Assembly (NCBI RefSeq): GCF_002999235.1
Contig: NZ_CP027236.1
Span: forward strand, 310,001-374,000
DNA: 64,000 nt
DNA from: Actinomyces sp. oral taxon 897
GTDB taxonomy: Bacteria; Actinomycetota; Actinomycetes; Actinomycetales; Actinomycetaceae
Direction of reading: 5' to 3'
Shown here: in pieces, positions 35,134-44,737 of the stretch
Layout of the letters: every line of letters begins with the position of its first letter
How positions within the stretch are numbered: position 1 is the stretch's first letter
Program-made: the position numbers and the translations under genes
The notes under the pieces: model-generated
Seen by the model: the letters and a program-made list of their open reading frames with translations, nothing else
Told to the model about the DNA's origin: nothing
Database searches by the model: none

Positions 35134-36453
35134 ATGTCGCGCGTCCGTCAAGTCCTGAGCAGGGGAGGGGTACTCCTGTGGGTGCTCGTAGCTATTGTCC
35201 TGGCCCTGGCCCTGGGATCCGTGCGGGTAGGAGGCCACCACCTTGTCCCCGTTGCGGTCGGCCGTGTCTTCGCCACCTTCTCCGACGTCTTCAGCCAGTT
35301 CCTCTCCTTCGCGATCCCCCTGATTATCGTCGGCCTGGTGACCCCCGCCATTGCCGACCTGGGCCGCGGTGCCGGCAGGTGGCTCGGTATTACCACCGCC
35401 ATTGCCTACGGCTCGACCCTCTTCTCCGGGTTCCTCACCTACGCGGTGTGCGCCGCGGTCCTCCCCGGGCTCCTGGCGGGGACCGCGCTGTCCGACGTCA
35501 CCGAGCCCGGCAGCGCCCTGAAGACCTACTTCACGGTCGAGATGCCCGCCGTCATGCCCGTCATGACCGCCCTGCTGCTGTCATTCGTGCTGGGCGTCGG
35601 GCTGTCCATGGTGCCCCGCGGGGTCCTGCGCAAGGGCCTTATCGAGTTCCGCGCCATTATCACCCGCCTGATCGAGCGCATTATCATCCCCCTGCTTCCC
35701 GTACACATCTTCGGCACCTTCCTCAACCTCACCTACACCGGTGAGGCCTGGAGCGTCATGCGGGCCCTGCTGCGCGTCGTCCTGGTGGTCCTGGCCCTGG
35801 AGGTGGTCATCCTCCTGACCCAGTACTGCGTCGCGGGGCTGGTCGGCAGGCGCAACCCGTTCACGGCCCTGGGGACCATGGCCCCGGCCTACCTCACCGC
35901 CCTGGGGACCTCCTCCTCGGCCGCCACCATCCCGGTCACCCTGGCCCAGACCAGGAAGAACGGCGTCTCCGAGGCCGTCGCCTCCTTCACCATCCCCCTG
36001 TGCGCCACCATCCACCTGGCTGGCTCCACCTCGAAGATCTTCGCCTTCGCCTTCGCGATCACCCTGACCCAGGGCCTGAGCGTCTCCGCCACCCAGTGGG
36101 TCGGCTTCGTCTTTATGCTCGGTATCACCATGGTGGCGGCCCCCGGTGTGCCCGGAGGCGCGATTATGGCCTCCACCGGCCTGCTCGCCAGTATGCTCGG
36201 TTTCAACAACGACCAGGTGACCCTCATGATCGCCACCTACGTCGCCATGGACTCCTTCGGTACGGCCACCAACGTCACCGGCGACGGCGCCATCGCGATT
36301 GTCGTGGACCGCCTGGCGCACGGCAGGATCGGGGACGACGGCGACCCGCAGAACGTCCGTGAGCTCTCCTTTGACGCCATGGCCTACCTTGACCGCGTCT
36401 CGGTGGAGGGCGTCGTCAGCCCCGAGGAGCTACAGGCCTCGGCCTCCGGCTGA
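35134..36453 (+). CDS. SDF-family dicarboxylate/amino acid:cation symporter
   Basis: The product is 439 aa from the ATG at 35134 (GAAAGG upstream); an in-frame ATG at 35113 is also possible. It is a member of the DAACS/SDF family (GltP/SstT/DctA), which take up glutamate, aspartate, serine or C4-dicarboxylates with Na+ or H+. Eight membrane helices are predictable. The hairpin-1 serine-rich motif appears as LGTSSSAATIPVTL, and the hairpin-2/helix-8 region as GGAIMASTGLL...ATYVAMDSFGTATNVTGDGA. The exact substrate cannot be assigned. A 600-bp non-coding stretch with repeats follows. Confidence 0.9.
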   Translation: MSRVRQVLSRGGVLLWVLVAIVLALALGSVRVGGHHLVPVAVGRVFATFSDVFSQFLSFAIPLIIVGLVTPAIADLGRGAGRWLGITTAIAYGSTLFSGFLTYAVCAAVLPGLLAGTALSDVTEPGSALKTYFTVEMPAVMPVMTALLLSFVLGVGLSMVPRGVLRKGLIEFRAIITRLIERIIIPLLPVHIFGTFLNLTYTGEAWSVMRALLRVVLVVLALEVVILLTQYCVAGLVGRRNPFTALGTMAPAYLTALGTSSSAATIPVTLAQTRKNGVSEAVASFTIPLCATIHLAGSTSKIFAFAFAITLTQGLSVSATQWVGFVFMLGITMVAAPGVPGGAIMASTGLLASMLGFNNDQVTLMIATYVAMDSFGTATNVTGDGAIAIVVDRLAHGRIGDDGDPQNVRELSFDAMAYLDRVSVEGVVSPEELQASASG

Positions 36454-36680
36454 GCGCTGAGCGGGGTCGGCGGCGGGCCAGTCTGACGCAGGTGACCGGG
36501 TGCGCCGGGTCCCGGGAGCCGGCACATCCCGTTTCCCTGGGTCACTAGCTCGCCGACAGCCTCTCTGGGTCACCGACCCGCCGACAGCTTTGGGCAGGCC
36601 CCCCTGGGCTCTGGGATCCTCTGACGCCCGCCGGCGGCCCGCCCCCGGGCGACGCAGGTCCCCCCTGGGCTCTGGGATCC

Positions 36681-36880
36681 TGCACATTCTTTTTACAATC
36701 GACGATCATAAAACGGCGGAATCACGAGGATTCCGTAGCTGGTACAGGGGCCGGTAACCAGGATGAATGTGCAACGGGGCCTGCGTTGCACATTCATCCT
36801 GGTCCTGTTCCTCGCCTGGAGGCACAAAACGTTGGGATCACGCCAGCGCCCGGCCGCCACCCCCAGGATGAATGTGCAAC
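36681..36880. repeat. 200-bp palindromic repeat element, copy 2
   Basis: This copy has the same length and layout as 29034-29233. Unit 1 (36681-36775) and unit 2 (36785-36880) are each bounded by TGCACATTC and ATGAATGTGCA, with a central hairpin AACCAGGATGAATGTGCAAC against its complement around a 9-nt loop. Bases flanking the shared stem core differ from copy 1, yet mostly still pair, so the palindrome has been kept. The internal AAAACGTTGGGATCACGCC differs from copy 1 at one position. Confidence 0.8.
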
Positions 36881-36996
36881 ACCTCCCGGGGCGACCCGCG
36901 GGTACGAGCTCCCGGCCAGGCCCCCGGGGTACAGCCCCCGGCGGAGGTGTCCACGCGGGGCGGAGCGCGGGTGTCTCCGCAGGAGCGTGACCACCC

Positions 36997-37029
36997 CCGT
37001 TCTCACGAGCAATAAGTACCGTTCTCGCG
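36997..37029 (-). repeat. 22-bp repeat, site 3
   Basis: One full unit (37008-37029, AATAAGTACCGTTCTCGCG) follows an 11-bp partial unit (36997-37007). It ends 25 bp past the stop of the ABC exporter gene, so it lies just downstream of that gene on the opposite strand. Confidence 0.8.
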
Positions 37030-37054
37030 GTGGGGGTGGGTGGGGGAGGGGCTG

Positions 37055-38887
37055 CTAGGCGCTCACCCGCTCCCGGCGGCGCAGCCGGGAGAAGGCGCCG
37101 TCGTGGCTGGCGAGCTCCTCCGCCGTCCCGGCCTCCAGGACCCGGCCGTCGTCCATGACCACCACGTGGTCGGCGAGCTCGGTCCCCGACAGGCGGTGGG
37201 TGATCTCAATGACGGTGGACCCGCGGGTCCACTCCCGTACGCTGGCGCGTACCTGCGCGTCCAGGGCGGGGTCCAGGTGGGAGGTGAACTCGTCCAGGAC
37301 CAGCACGCTGGGACGGGCCAGGAGGGCGCGGGCCAGGGCCAGGCGCTGGCGCTGGCCGCCGGAGACGGAGGCCCCCCGCTCCCCGACGAGGGTGTCGTAG
37401 CCCTGCGGCATGGCCAGGACGTCAGCCTCGATGCCAGCGGCCCGGCAGGCCTGACGGACCTCCTCGTCGCTGGCCTGCGGGGCCGCCAGGCGCACGTTGT
37501 CGGCCACGGAGGCGCGGAAGAGGTGGGCCCGCTGGGTGACCAGCACCACCTCCCGGCGCAAGGAGTCCCCGGTCAGCTCGCGCACGTCCTGACCGTCCAC
37601 CTCCACCCGCCCGGCGGTGGGGTCGTCAAAGCGCAGGAGCAGCTGGGCCAGGGTGGACTTGCCCGAGCCCGAGGCCCCCACCAGGCAGGTCCAGGCCCCG
37701 GCCCGGGCGGTGGCGCTGACCGCCGTGACCGCCTGGGTGGCGGCCCCGGGGTAGCTGTAGGAGACGTCCTCCCAGGTCACCTCGTGGGCGACGGCGTGGG
37801 GCAGCTCCACCGTGCCGTCGGGGACCTCCACGGGGGCGTGGACGACGGCGTGGACCCGCTCGGCGGCCGCGAAGGAGGCGTTGAGGGATCCGGTGAGCTC
37901 CTCGATGCCGCGCACGGTCTCGGTCAGGCGCAGCAGCGCGGCCACTGTGGCCGCCAGGGCCGGGGCGGACACGCTCCCGGCACGCACCAGGCTCGTGCCT
38001 GACGCCGCCACCGCGACCGGCCCGCCCAGGGTGAGCAGCTGGGTCAGCCCCCGACGCAGGCTCATCCACCGGCGCCCCGGCGCCCCGGTGCGGACAATGC
38101 CCCGGTCGATCCGCCCCATCTCCTCCAGGCGCTCGTAGCGGCGGCCGTACCCCACCACCTCGGCCATGCCCTGGACGGAGTCCGTCACGTGCTGGGTCAG
38201 CAGGGCACGGCACGCCGTGACGTCCCGTGAGGAGGACAGTGAGGTGCGCCACCCGGCCAGGGGCGCCAGGAGCAGGGATCCCAGGAGGAACAGGGCGGCC
38301 AGGCCCGCCAGGGTCCAGGACACCGCGGCCCCCACGACCCCCACCACGACCAGGGGCACAATGACCGCGCTGACCACGGGGGCGAAGGTGTGGGCGAAGA
38401 AGACCTCGATCCGGTCCACGTCCTTGGTGGCGCGGGCCAGGAGGTCCCCGGAGCGGGAGGTCGCCATGACGCGCGGGGCCCGGGGTACCAGGGCGCGGAA
38501 GATCTCGGCGCGCAGGAGCTCCAGGGACTTGAAGGCCACCAGGTGCCCCAGGAACTGCTCGCCGTAGCGCAGGACCGCCTTGGCCAGGGCCAGCAGCGCC
38601 ATGACCAGCAAGGTGCCCCACGGCATGGGGGTGGGGCGTCCTGCCGCCAGGTCCCCACCCAGACGCATAATGGTGGCGGCGCCGAGGCTGAACAGCCCCA
38701 CCCCCGCCAGGAGGTCGGCGACCCGGCAGGCGGCTGAGGCCGCCAGCGGGCGCAGGACGGGGCGGGTGACGTCGAGGATCCAGGCAATGAGGACGCGCCG
38801 TCGGGGCGGGGCGGGGCTGGCGGGCGCCGTGGTCGCGGGACCGTCCGGGACCGGGCGGGACACGGGGGCGGCTGGGCTACGGGTCAT
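37055..38887 (-). CDS. ABC exporter half-transporter, CydC-like
   Basis: The ATG at 38887 is one base after the stop of the upstream gene (TGAGATGA) and is preferred to a start at 38926. The 610-aa product has a six-helix membrane domain (about 30-320) and an ABC ATPase domain (about 355-600). Motifs seen are Walker A GASGSGKST, Q-loop VTQRAHLF, signature SVSGGQRQRL, Walker B SVLVLDEFTSHLD and the H-loop ITHRLS. The Walker B aspartate is followed by Glu, so it should be hydrolytically active. It pairs with the gene upstream, as CydC/CydD do in heme or thiol export, but no cydAB genes are nearby. A drug or peptide exporter is equally possible. Confidence 0.85.
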   Translation of the reverse strand: MTRSPAAPVSRPVPDGPATTAPASPAPPRRRVLIAWILDVTRPVLRPLAASAACRVADLLAGVGLFSLGAATIMRLGGDLAAGRPTPMPWGTLLVMALLALAKAVLRYGEQFLGHLVAFKSLELLRAEIFRALVPRAPRVMATSRSGDLLARATKDVDRIEVFFAHTFAPVVSAVIVPLVVVGVVGAAVSWTLAGLAALFLLGSLLLAPLAGWRTSLSSSRDVTACRALLTQHVTDSVQGMAEVVGYGRRYERLEEMGRIDRGIVRTGAPGRRWMSLRRGLTQLLTLGGPVAVAASGTSLVRAGSVSAPALAATVAALLRLTETVRGIEELTGSLNASFAAAERVHAVVHAPVEVPDGTVELPHAVAHEVTWEDVSYSYPGAATQAVTAVSATARAGAWTCLVGASGSGKSTLAQLLLRFDDPTAGRVEVDGQDVRELTGDSLRREVVLVTQRAHLFRASVADNVRLAAPQASDEEVRQACRAAGIEADVLAMPQGYDTLVGERGASVSGGQRQRLALARALLARPSVLVLDEFTSHLDPALDAQVRASVREWTRGSTVIEITHRLSGTELADHVVVMDDGRVLEAGTAEELASHDGAFSRLRRRERVSA

Positions 38888-38888
38888 C

Positions 38889-40811
38889 TCAGGCCTCCTG
38901 GGAGGGGTCGGGGACCGGGTTCGCAAAAGGCGCCGGGCCCGGGGCGGAGGAGCCAGAGGAGCTGGCCGAGAGGGAGCCGGAGGGCCCAGCCGGGGCGGTG
39001 CCGGGGGAGCCAGCCGGAGCAGCGCCGAGTGGAGTAGGCCCAGCCGGGGCGGTGCCGGGGGAGCCAGAGGAGCTGGCGGGCGCGGGAGCGGGGGGCCCGG
39101 TACGCTCCAGGATCCGCCCGTCCCGGACCTCGATAAGGCGGTCGGCGGCCACCAGGGCGCCGTCGCGGTGGGAGACGGTCACCACGGTCCGCCCCGCCGC
39201 AGCCCGGGGGATCGCGGCGACGATGGCGGCCTCGCTGGCCAGGTCCACCTGGCTGGTGGGCTCGTCCAGGAGCAGCAGGGGGCGGTCGGCCAGGATCGCC
39301 CGGGCCAGGGACAGGCGCTGGGCCTGCCCCCCGGACAGCCCCAGGCCCTGCTCGCCGAGCACGGTGTCCAGGCCCCGGGGCATGCGCCGTACCTCCGCGT
39401 CCAGGCCCACGGTGCCCAGGGCCGCCCACATCTGCTCCTCGGTGGCCCCCGGGGCCGCCAGGCGCAGGTTGTGGGCGATCGTGCCCGTGAAGAGCCAGGT
39501 GGTCTGGGCCACCAGGGCGCTGGCGGCACGGACCTGGTCCTGGGTGCGCGCGCTGGAGGCGGTGCCCGCCACGCGCACCGTCCCGCCGCTGGGCAGGAGG
39601 TCCCCTGACAGCAGGGCCATGAGGGTGGACTTGCCCGACCCCGAGGGGCCGATGACGGCCAGGTGCTGCCCCGTGGGGACCCTGAGGTCGACCCCGTGGA
39701 GCACGTCGGGGCCCTCAGGCCCCCAGGAGGCCCGCACACCGTCCAGGCGGACGGCGGCCCCGGGGTCCGCGGGGGCCCTCGGGGCGTCGGGCGCGCCGAG
39801 GGGCCTGTCGGTGGCCAGGATCTGGCGGATAGCCCGCTGGTTGGCCAGGCCGCCCATACCCACGTAGAAGAAGGCGCCCACGTGGTCAAGCGGCTCCAGG
39901 AGCACGTAGGAGACCAGGACGACGGCCAGGGCGTCCCCGACCCCGACGGCCCCCGAGGTCAGCCGCCAGGCGGCGAGCCCGGCGGCGGCGGTAATGAGGA
40001 AGAGGGAGAACAGGGAGTCGGTGATGAGGATGACGAGCTGGTTGCCGGCCAGGACGCCCATGACAGCCCGACGGTTCTCCTCCCCGCGGGCGCGCAGCTC
40101 CTCCTGGGTACGGCGGGCCGCCCGGGCCAGGGTCAGGGTGGTCAGCCCCTGGATGGCGTCGAGGTACTCCGCGGCCAGGCGCATACGGGCACGTCGGGAG
40201 TCGGAGGAGGAGGCTCGCAGGCGGCTGTGGGCCAGGCCGATGAGTAGCGGGGTCAGGACGACGGCGGCCCCCAGGACCGCTGCCGGTACGGGGTCGACCG
40301 CGGCCCCCAGCAGGACCAGGCACAGGGCGGGGGCCAGGGCGGCCGCGACGGTGGGGGCCAGGAAGGTCTGCCGGTACAGGGCCACCCGCTCGGCGCCGTC
40401 GGTGAGCAGGCTGACCGTGGACCCGGTGCGCTGGCTGGTGGTGTGGGCCGGTCCCAGGTCGAGGAGGTGGTCCAGGACGCGGCGGCGCAGGGCTGCCTCC
40501 TGCGTGGCCGCCGAGCTCCAGGCGGTGGCCTGGACGGCGGCCTGCAGGAGGGCGCAGGCGGTGGCGGCCGCCCCGGCCTGGGCCAGCAGGCCCGCGAGGT
40601 GGGTGGAGGAGGGGGTGAGGAGGTCGCCCACGGCACGCCCCAGGCACACCAGCGCCCAGGTCTCGGCCAGGGCGGCCAGGGCGGTCATGGTGAAGGCCGT
40701 CACGCCCGCGCGCCTCCCCGCCGGGGTGGCGACGGAGGGCGGGCGCGTCCCCCGGCGTCGGGGGAGGGGGGCGGGCGCGGCGGCGTCCCGGGGGTCGCTG
40801 GAGGCTGTCAT
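38889..40811 (-). CDS. ABC exporter half-transporter, CydD-like
   Basis: The ATG at 40811 follows AAAGGA; a start at 40847 lacks one. The 640-aa product has a membrane domain in residues 40-325 and an ATPase domain after residue 345. Its motifs are Walker A GPSGSGKST, signature GLSGGQAQRLSLA, Walker B LLLLDEPTSQVD and H-loop VSHRDG. The C-terminal 60 residues are a low-complexity Gly/Ala/Pro/Ser tail with GTAPAGP-type repeats, an oddity. The genes are one base apart, so the product should dimerise with the downstream subunit. A TetR-type palindrome lies in the predicted promoter (40907-40935). Confidence 0.85.
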   Translation of the reverse strand: MTASSDPRDAAAPAPLPRRRGTRPPSVATPAGRRAGVTAFTMTALAALAETWALVCLGRAVGDLLTPSSTHLAGLLAQAGAAATACALLQAAVQATAWSSAATQEAALRRRVLDHLLDLGPAHTTSQRTGSTVSLLTDGAERVALYRQTFLAPTVAAALAPALCLVLLGAAVDPVPAAVLGAAVVLTPLLIGLAHSRLRASSSDSRRARMRLAAEYLDAIQGLTTLTLARAARRTQEELRARGEENRRAVMGVLAGNQLVILITDSLFSLFLITAAAGLAAWRLTSGAVGVGDALAVVLVSYVLLEPLDHVGAFFYVGMGGLANQRAIRQILATDRPLGAPDAPRAPADPGAAVRLDGVRASWGPEGPDVLHGVDLRVPTGQHLAVIGPSGSGKSTLMALLSGDLLPSGGTVRVAGTASSARTQDQVRAASALVAQTTWLFTGTIAHNLRLAAPGATEEQMWAALGTVGLDAEVRRMPRGLDTVLGEQGLGLSGGQAQRLSLARAILADRPLLLLDEPTSQVDLASEAAIVAAIPRAAAGRTVVTVSHRDGALVAADRLIEVRDGRILERTGPPAPAPASSSGSPGTAPAGPTPLGAAPAGSPGTAPAGPSGSLSASSSGSSAPGPAPFANPVPDPSQEA

Positions 40812-40906
40812 GTGCGTCCTTTGCCGGTTGTAGAGGGGCGTGGTCACGATACTGGTCGGTCGGTGGACGAAGGAGCGGCAAGGACTTAGGAGTACCTTCC
40901 TTTGGG

Positions 40907-40935
40907 ATCATAATGAACTGACCGTTCGTCAGCAA
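40907..40935 (-). promoter_or_regulatory. Candidate ABC exporter promoter with TetR-type operator in its spacer
   Basis: On the minus strand TTGCTG (40930-40935), a 17-bp spacer and TATGAT (40907-40912) form a plausible promoter for the ABC genes. The spacer contains the palindrome CTGACGAACGGTCAG (40918-40932; arms CTGAC/GTCAG), of the kind bound by TetR-family repressors. A repressor here would block polymerase. No tetR gene is in the window. The mdh gene lies 120 bp away in the other direction and could be affected. Confidence 0.5.
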
Positions 40936-40996
40936 ACGGTGTGCGCCCAGGTGGGCTGCAGGCGGGCTGGTAGAGGTGCCGTTGCCAGCGGCATAG

Positions 40997-42043
<1,047 letters not shown>

Positions 42044-42161
42044 CCCGGCCCCCGGGCGCCGATGAGACGACGCCCGGTAACGCCGTCGTGCACCTGGGCG
42101 TCTCCCGCCCCGCCCCGTGAGGTGGCTGGGCAGGAGGCGCCCGGTGTGCTGAGATCAGCCC

Positions 42162-42452
42162 ATGGCACGTCGCAGCTCCAAGCGCCCCTACGGTCGGGGC
42201 CACGTCCCCCTGGACATGGGGCGCCTGGCCTCCATGCCCCGCACCCAGACCGGCCCGGGCGGGGCCGACTTCACCGTGCGCCGGCTGCGTGGCGGGGACA
42301 AGGCCTACACCTGTCCTGGCTGCCACCGCACCATCCCGCCCGGCACGCCGCACCTGGTGGCCTGGTCCAACGAGTCCCTCTTCGGGGCGGACCGGGGCCT
42401 GGAGGAGCGTCGGCACTGGCACACCTCCTGCTGGGAGCGCCGTCTGTGGTGA
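42162..42452 (+). CDS. Small zinc-ribbon-like conserved actinobacterial protein
   Basis: The 96-aa product has a basic N-terminus (MARRSSKRPYGRGH), then YTCPGCHRTIPPGTPHLVAW and RRHWHTSCWERRLW. The two Cys of CPGC with the later His/Cys (HWHTSCW) look like a zinc-binding site. Similar short proteins occur across actinobacteria, often annotated loosely as ATP/GTP-binding; I see no nucleotide-binding motif. A TGAGAT hexamer lies 6 nt before the ATG with no ribosome site, suggesting leaderless expression. Confidence 0.7.
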   Translation: MARRSSKRPYGRGHVPLDMGRLASMPRTQTGPGGADFTVRRLRGGDKAYTCPGCHRTIPPGTPHLVAWSNESLFGADRGLEERRHWHTSCWERRLW

Positions 42453-42593
42453 GCCCCGCGCGGGTCCGGGTGCCGCCGACCCCGGCGGACCAGGGGTCCG
42501 GGCCCTCCCGGTGCGGGGCCGGGGGCCGGAGAAGGTCACCCGGATTCGTTTCTGGCCGTGACGACGGCGCCCGGATGCGACAGACTGGGGGCC

Positions 42594-42959
42594 ATGCCCA
42601 TCCCCACCCGCCCTCGTGTGGTACTCGACTCCTCCTCCCCTGAGCCCGTCTTCGCCCAGATCTGCGCCGCGATCCGCCGCGAGGTGGAGGTGGGCAGGCT
42701 CCTGCCCGGGCAGCGGCTGCCCACGACCCGGGCCCTGGCCGCCGACCTCGACGTCGCCGTCAACACGGTGGCCAAGGCCTACCGTGAGCTCGAGACCGAG
42801 GGGGTCGTCGAAGGCCGGGGACGCCAGGGGACCTTTGTCGTGGACACCTCCGGCACGGTGCGCCAGCGTGAGGTGCTGCGGTTCGTGACCACGATGAGGA
42901 ACCTGGGCGTGAGCAAGGAAGAGGCCCAGGCCCTCGTGGAGAGGACCTGGGCCGGGTAG
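42594..42959 (+). CDS. GntR-family transcriptional regulator (YtrA type)
   Basis: The ATG at 42594 gives 121 aa, the length of short YtrA-subfamily GntR regulators. The winged helix-turn-helix is clear: PVFAQICAAIRREVEVGRLLPGQRLPTTRALAADLDVAVNTVAKAYRELETEGVV. It is followed by the wing GRGRQGTFV and a short C-terminal dimerisation helix. YtrA regulators usually control ABC transporter genes next to them; here none follows, and the target is unknown. The convergent DivIVA-like gene ends 60 bp downstream. CAGACT lies 7 nt before the ATG, so it may be leaderless. Confidence 0.88.
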   Translation: MPIPTRPRVVLDSSSPEPVFAQICAAIRREVEVGRLLPGQRLPTTRALAADLDVAVNTVAKAYRELETEGVVEGRGRQGTFVVDTSGTVRQREVLRFVTTMRNLGVSKEEAQALVERTWAG

Positions 42960-43018
42960 CTCGTGGGGCTGCCCGCAGGCGCGGGGATGGGAACTAGGGA
43001 GGCGGGGCGCCAGGCCGC

Positions 43019-44485
43019 TCAGCGGCCCCTGGCACCAGCTGGCTTCTTGCCGCCCGCAGGCTTCCGGGGGCTGGTGGACTTCCTGGGCCCTGAGGAGGTG
43101 GCGGCGGGGACGACCTCGATCTCGGTCGTGGCGGTCTCGCTGTCACTCACCGGGGCGGGGGACGGCGCGGAGGCGGGGGACGCCGGCTCCTCCGTCTCGC
43201 TCTGCTGCTGGCTGCGGGACGCGGGTGCCTGCGGCAGGACGCCACCGAGCACCCCGCGCATCTCCTCCAGGTAGGTGGTCACGGAGTCGCGCTGGCGCTC
43301 CAGCTCAGCCACCTGGCGGGTGGCGGCACCGACCTGCGCCGCGGCGTCGCTGCGGGCGTCCTCCACGATCTCGGCGGCCTCGGCCCGGGCCTGGCTCAGG
43401 AGCTGCTCCGCCTGGGCGGTGGCCTCCTCCTGGCGCCCCCGGATCTCGTCGTCGGTGCGGCTGCGTACCCGCTCGGCCCGGGCCAGCGCCTCCTCCAGGC
43501 GCGCCTCGGCCTCGGCGGCCTGGGCGTGGGCCTGCTCGGTCATCTCGGCGATACGGGCCCGGGCGGCCTCGTGGGCCTCGGCGTCCTCACGGGCGGCGGC
43601 CTCGTGGGCGGCCGCGACCTCCAGGGTCGTCTGCTGGCGCAGCTCGGCGGCCTCGGCCCGGGCGGCGGCGGCCTCCTGGGAGGCCGAGCGTCGCAGGGTC
43701 TCCGCCTCACGACGCGCCTCCGACAGGAGGGTCTCCGCCTCCGTACGGGCCCGCTCCAGGGTGGTGTCGGCCTCCTGCTGGGCGGTGGAGCGGACGGACT
43801 CGGCCTGGGAGGTGCTGGAGCGGCGCAGCTCCTCGGCCTCGGTCACGGCCGCGTCCCGCGTGGCCGCGGCCTCCTGCTCGGCGGAGACCACCAGCTCGGC
43901 GGCCTGCTTCTTGGCCTGGGTCAGCACCAGGGCGGCCTCGCGCTCGGCGGTGGAACGCATCTCGGTGGCGGCCGCGTCGGCGTCGCCGGTGACCTCGGCG
44001 GCCTTGCGCTCGGCCGTGGAGACCATCTCCTTGCTGCGCGCCTCGGCGTTGGCCAGGGTGGTCGAGGCCTCGGCCTGGGTGCGGGCGGTCAGCTCGGCGG
44101 CCTCGCGACGGGCGTCGGCCACGAGGGTCGCCGCCTCCGATCCCGAGCGCTCGCTCAGTCGCTGGGCGTTGGTGCGCGTCCGGGTCAGGATCGCGTCGGC
44201 CTCAGCGTTCGCCTTGGACACGATCGAGGCGCTCTGCTCCTCGGCGCTGCGCAGGAGCTGCTCAATGCGGGAGCCCAGGCCCGCGTAGGAGGGCTTGTCG
44301 GCCTCCCGCAGACGCTTCTGGGCCTCAGCCAGCTCCCCGGCGAGCATCATGGCCCGCTGGTCCAGGCTCGCTACCTCACGACGTGCGTCGTTGAGTTGGC
44401 GGTTTAGTTTCTCCAGCTTCTGGTCCACCTGCGTACGGTCGTAGCCGCGCATCGCGATGGCGAACTCCGTGTGATCCTCAACCAC
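43019..44485 (-). CDS. Long DivIVA-like coiled-coil protein
   Basis: I set the start at the GTG at 44485, 6 nt after GGAGGAG; the frame continues upstream into unrelated sequence antisense to the next gene. The 488-aa product opens with EFAIAMRGYDRTQVDQKLEKL, like the membrane-targeting segment of DivIVA/Wag31 proteins. It continues as an almost unbroken Ala/Glu/Arg-rich coiled coil to about residue 410, with many EAARREAE-type repeats, and ends in a Ser/Pro/Lys-rich basic tail. Such proteins (compare FilP and Scy of Streptomyces) act as polar or filament-forming scaffolds. No signal peptide is present. Confidence 0.8.
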   Translation of the reverse strand: MVEDHTEFAIAMRGYDRTQVDQKLEKLNRQLNDARREVASLDQRAMMLAGELAEAQKRLREADKPSYAGLGSRIEQLLRSAEEQSASIVSKANAEADAILTRTRTNAQRLSERSGSEAATLVADARREAAELTARTQAEASTTLANAEARSKEMVSTAERKAAEVTGDADAAATEMRSTAEREAALVLTQAKKQAAELVVSAEQEAAATRDAAVTEAEELRRSSTSQAESVRSTAQQEADTTLERARTEAETLLSEARREAETLRRSASQEAAAARAEAAELRQQTTLEVAAAHEAAAREDAEAHEAARARIAEMTEQAHAQAAEAEARLEEALARAERVRSRTDDEIRGRQEEATAQAEQLLSQARAEAAEIVEDARSDAAAQVGAATRQVAELERQRDSVTTYLEEMRGVLGGVLPQAPASRSQQQSETEEPASPASAPSPAPVSDSETATTEIEVVPAATSSGPRKSTSPRKPAGGKKPAGARGR

Positions 44486-44737
44486 TCTGGTCTCCTCCCG
44501 GTCAGGCTCGTCCGTCCTGTTCGCTCCAAGGGTATCGGTGTCCGCTGCCCGGGGGTAGCCACGATCGGGGACACGCCGGGTCGGGGGCGTCCGCTGAGGG
44601 CGCAGGCAGGTGTGATCTTGCCCGAGGTGGCTGCACCGCCGGGGAACGGCGTGGGATCCTGGGGCGCGGTACCCGCGGCAGGAGGCGATCGCCCCGTCCG
44701 GTGCCGTCGATGCCCGCAACGCTAGGAGATCCACGTC

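Larger units (their letters stand above)
36454..37054. other. Repeat-rich intergenic region between convergent genes
   Basis: This 601-bp stretch has no convincing gene. From left to right it holds a 20-bp direct repeat CCCCTGGGCTCTGGGATCCT (36601-36620 and 36662-36681), the second copy of the 200-bp palindromic element (36681-36880), and a 22-bp repeat unit (36997-37029). No clear terminator beyond the palindromes is visible for either flanking gene. Confidence 0.6.

Noticed and set aside
36454..37054. Small genes in the repeat-rich gap
   Set aside because: Frames there are Arg/Gly/Pro-rich, cross the palindromic element and lack start signals.
40921..40940. Second inverted repeat ACCGTT-N8-AACGGT as a separate operator
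   Set aside because: It overlaps the better CTGAC/GTCAG palindrome and has shorter arms, so it is probably incidental.
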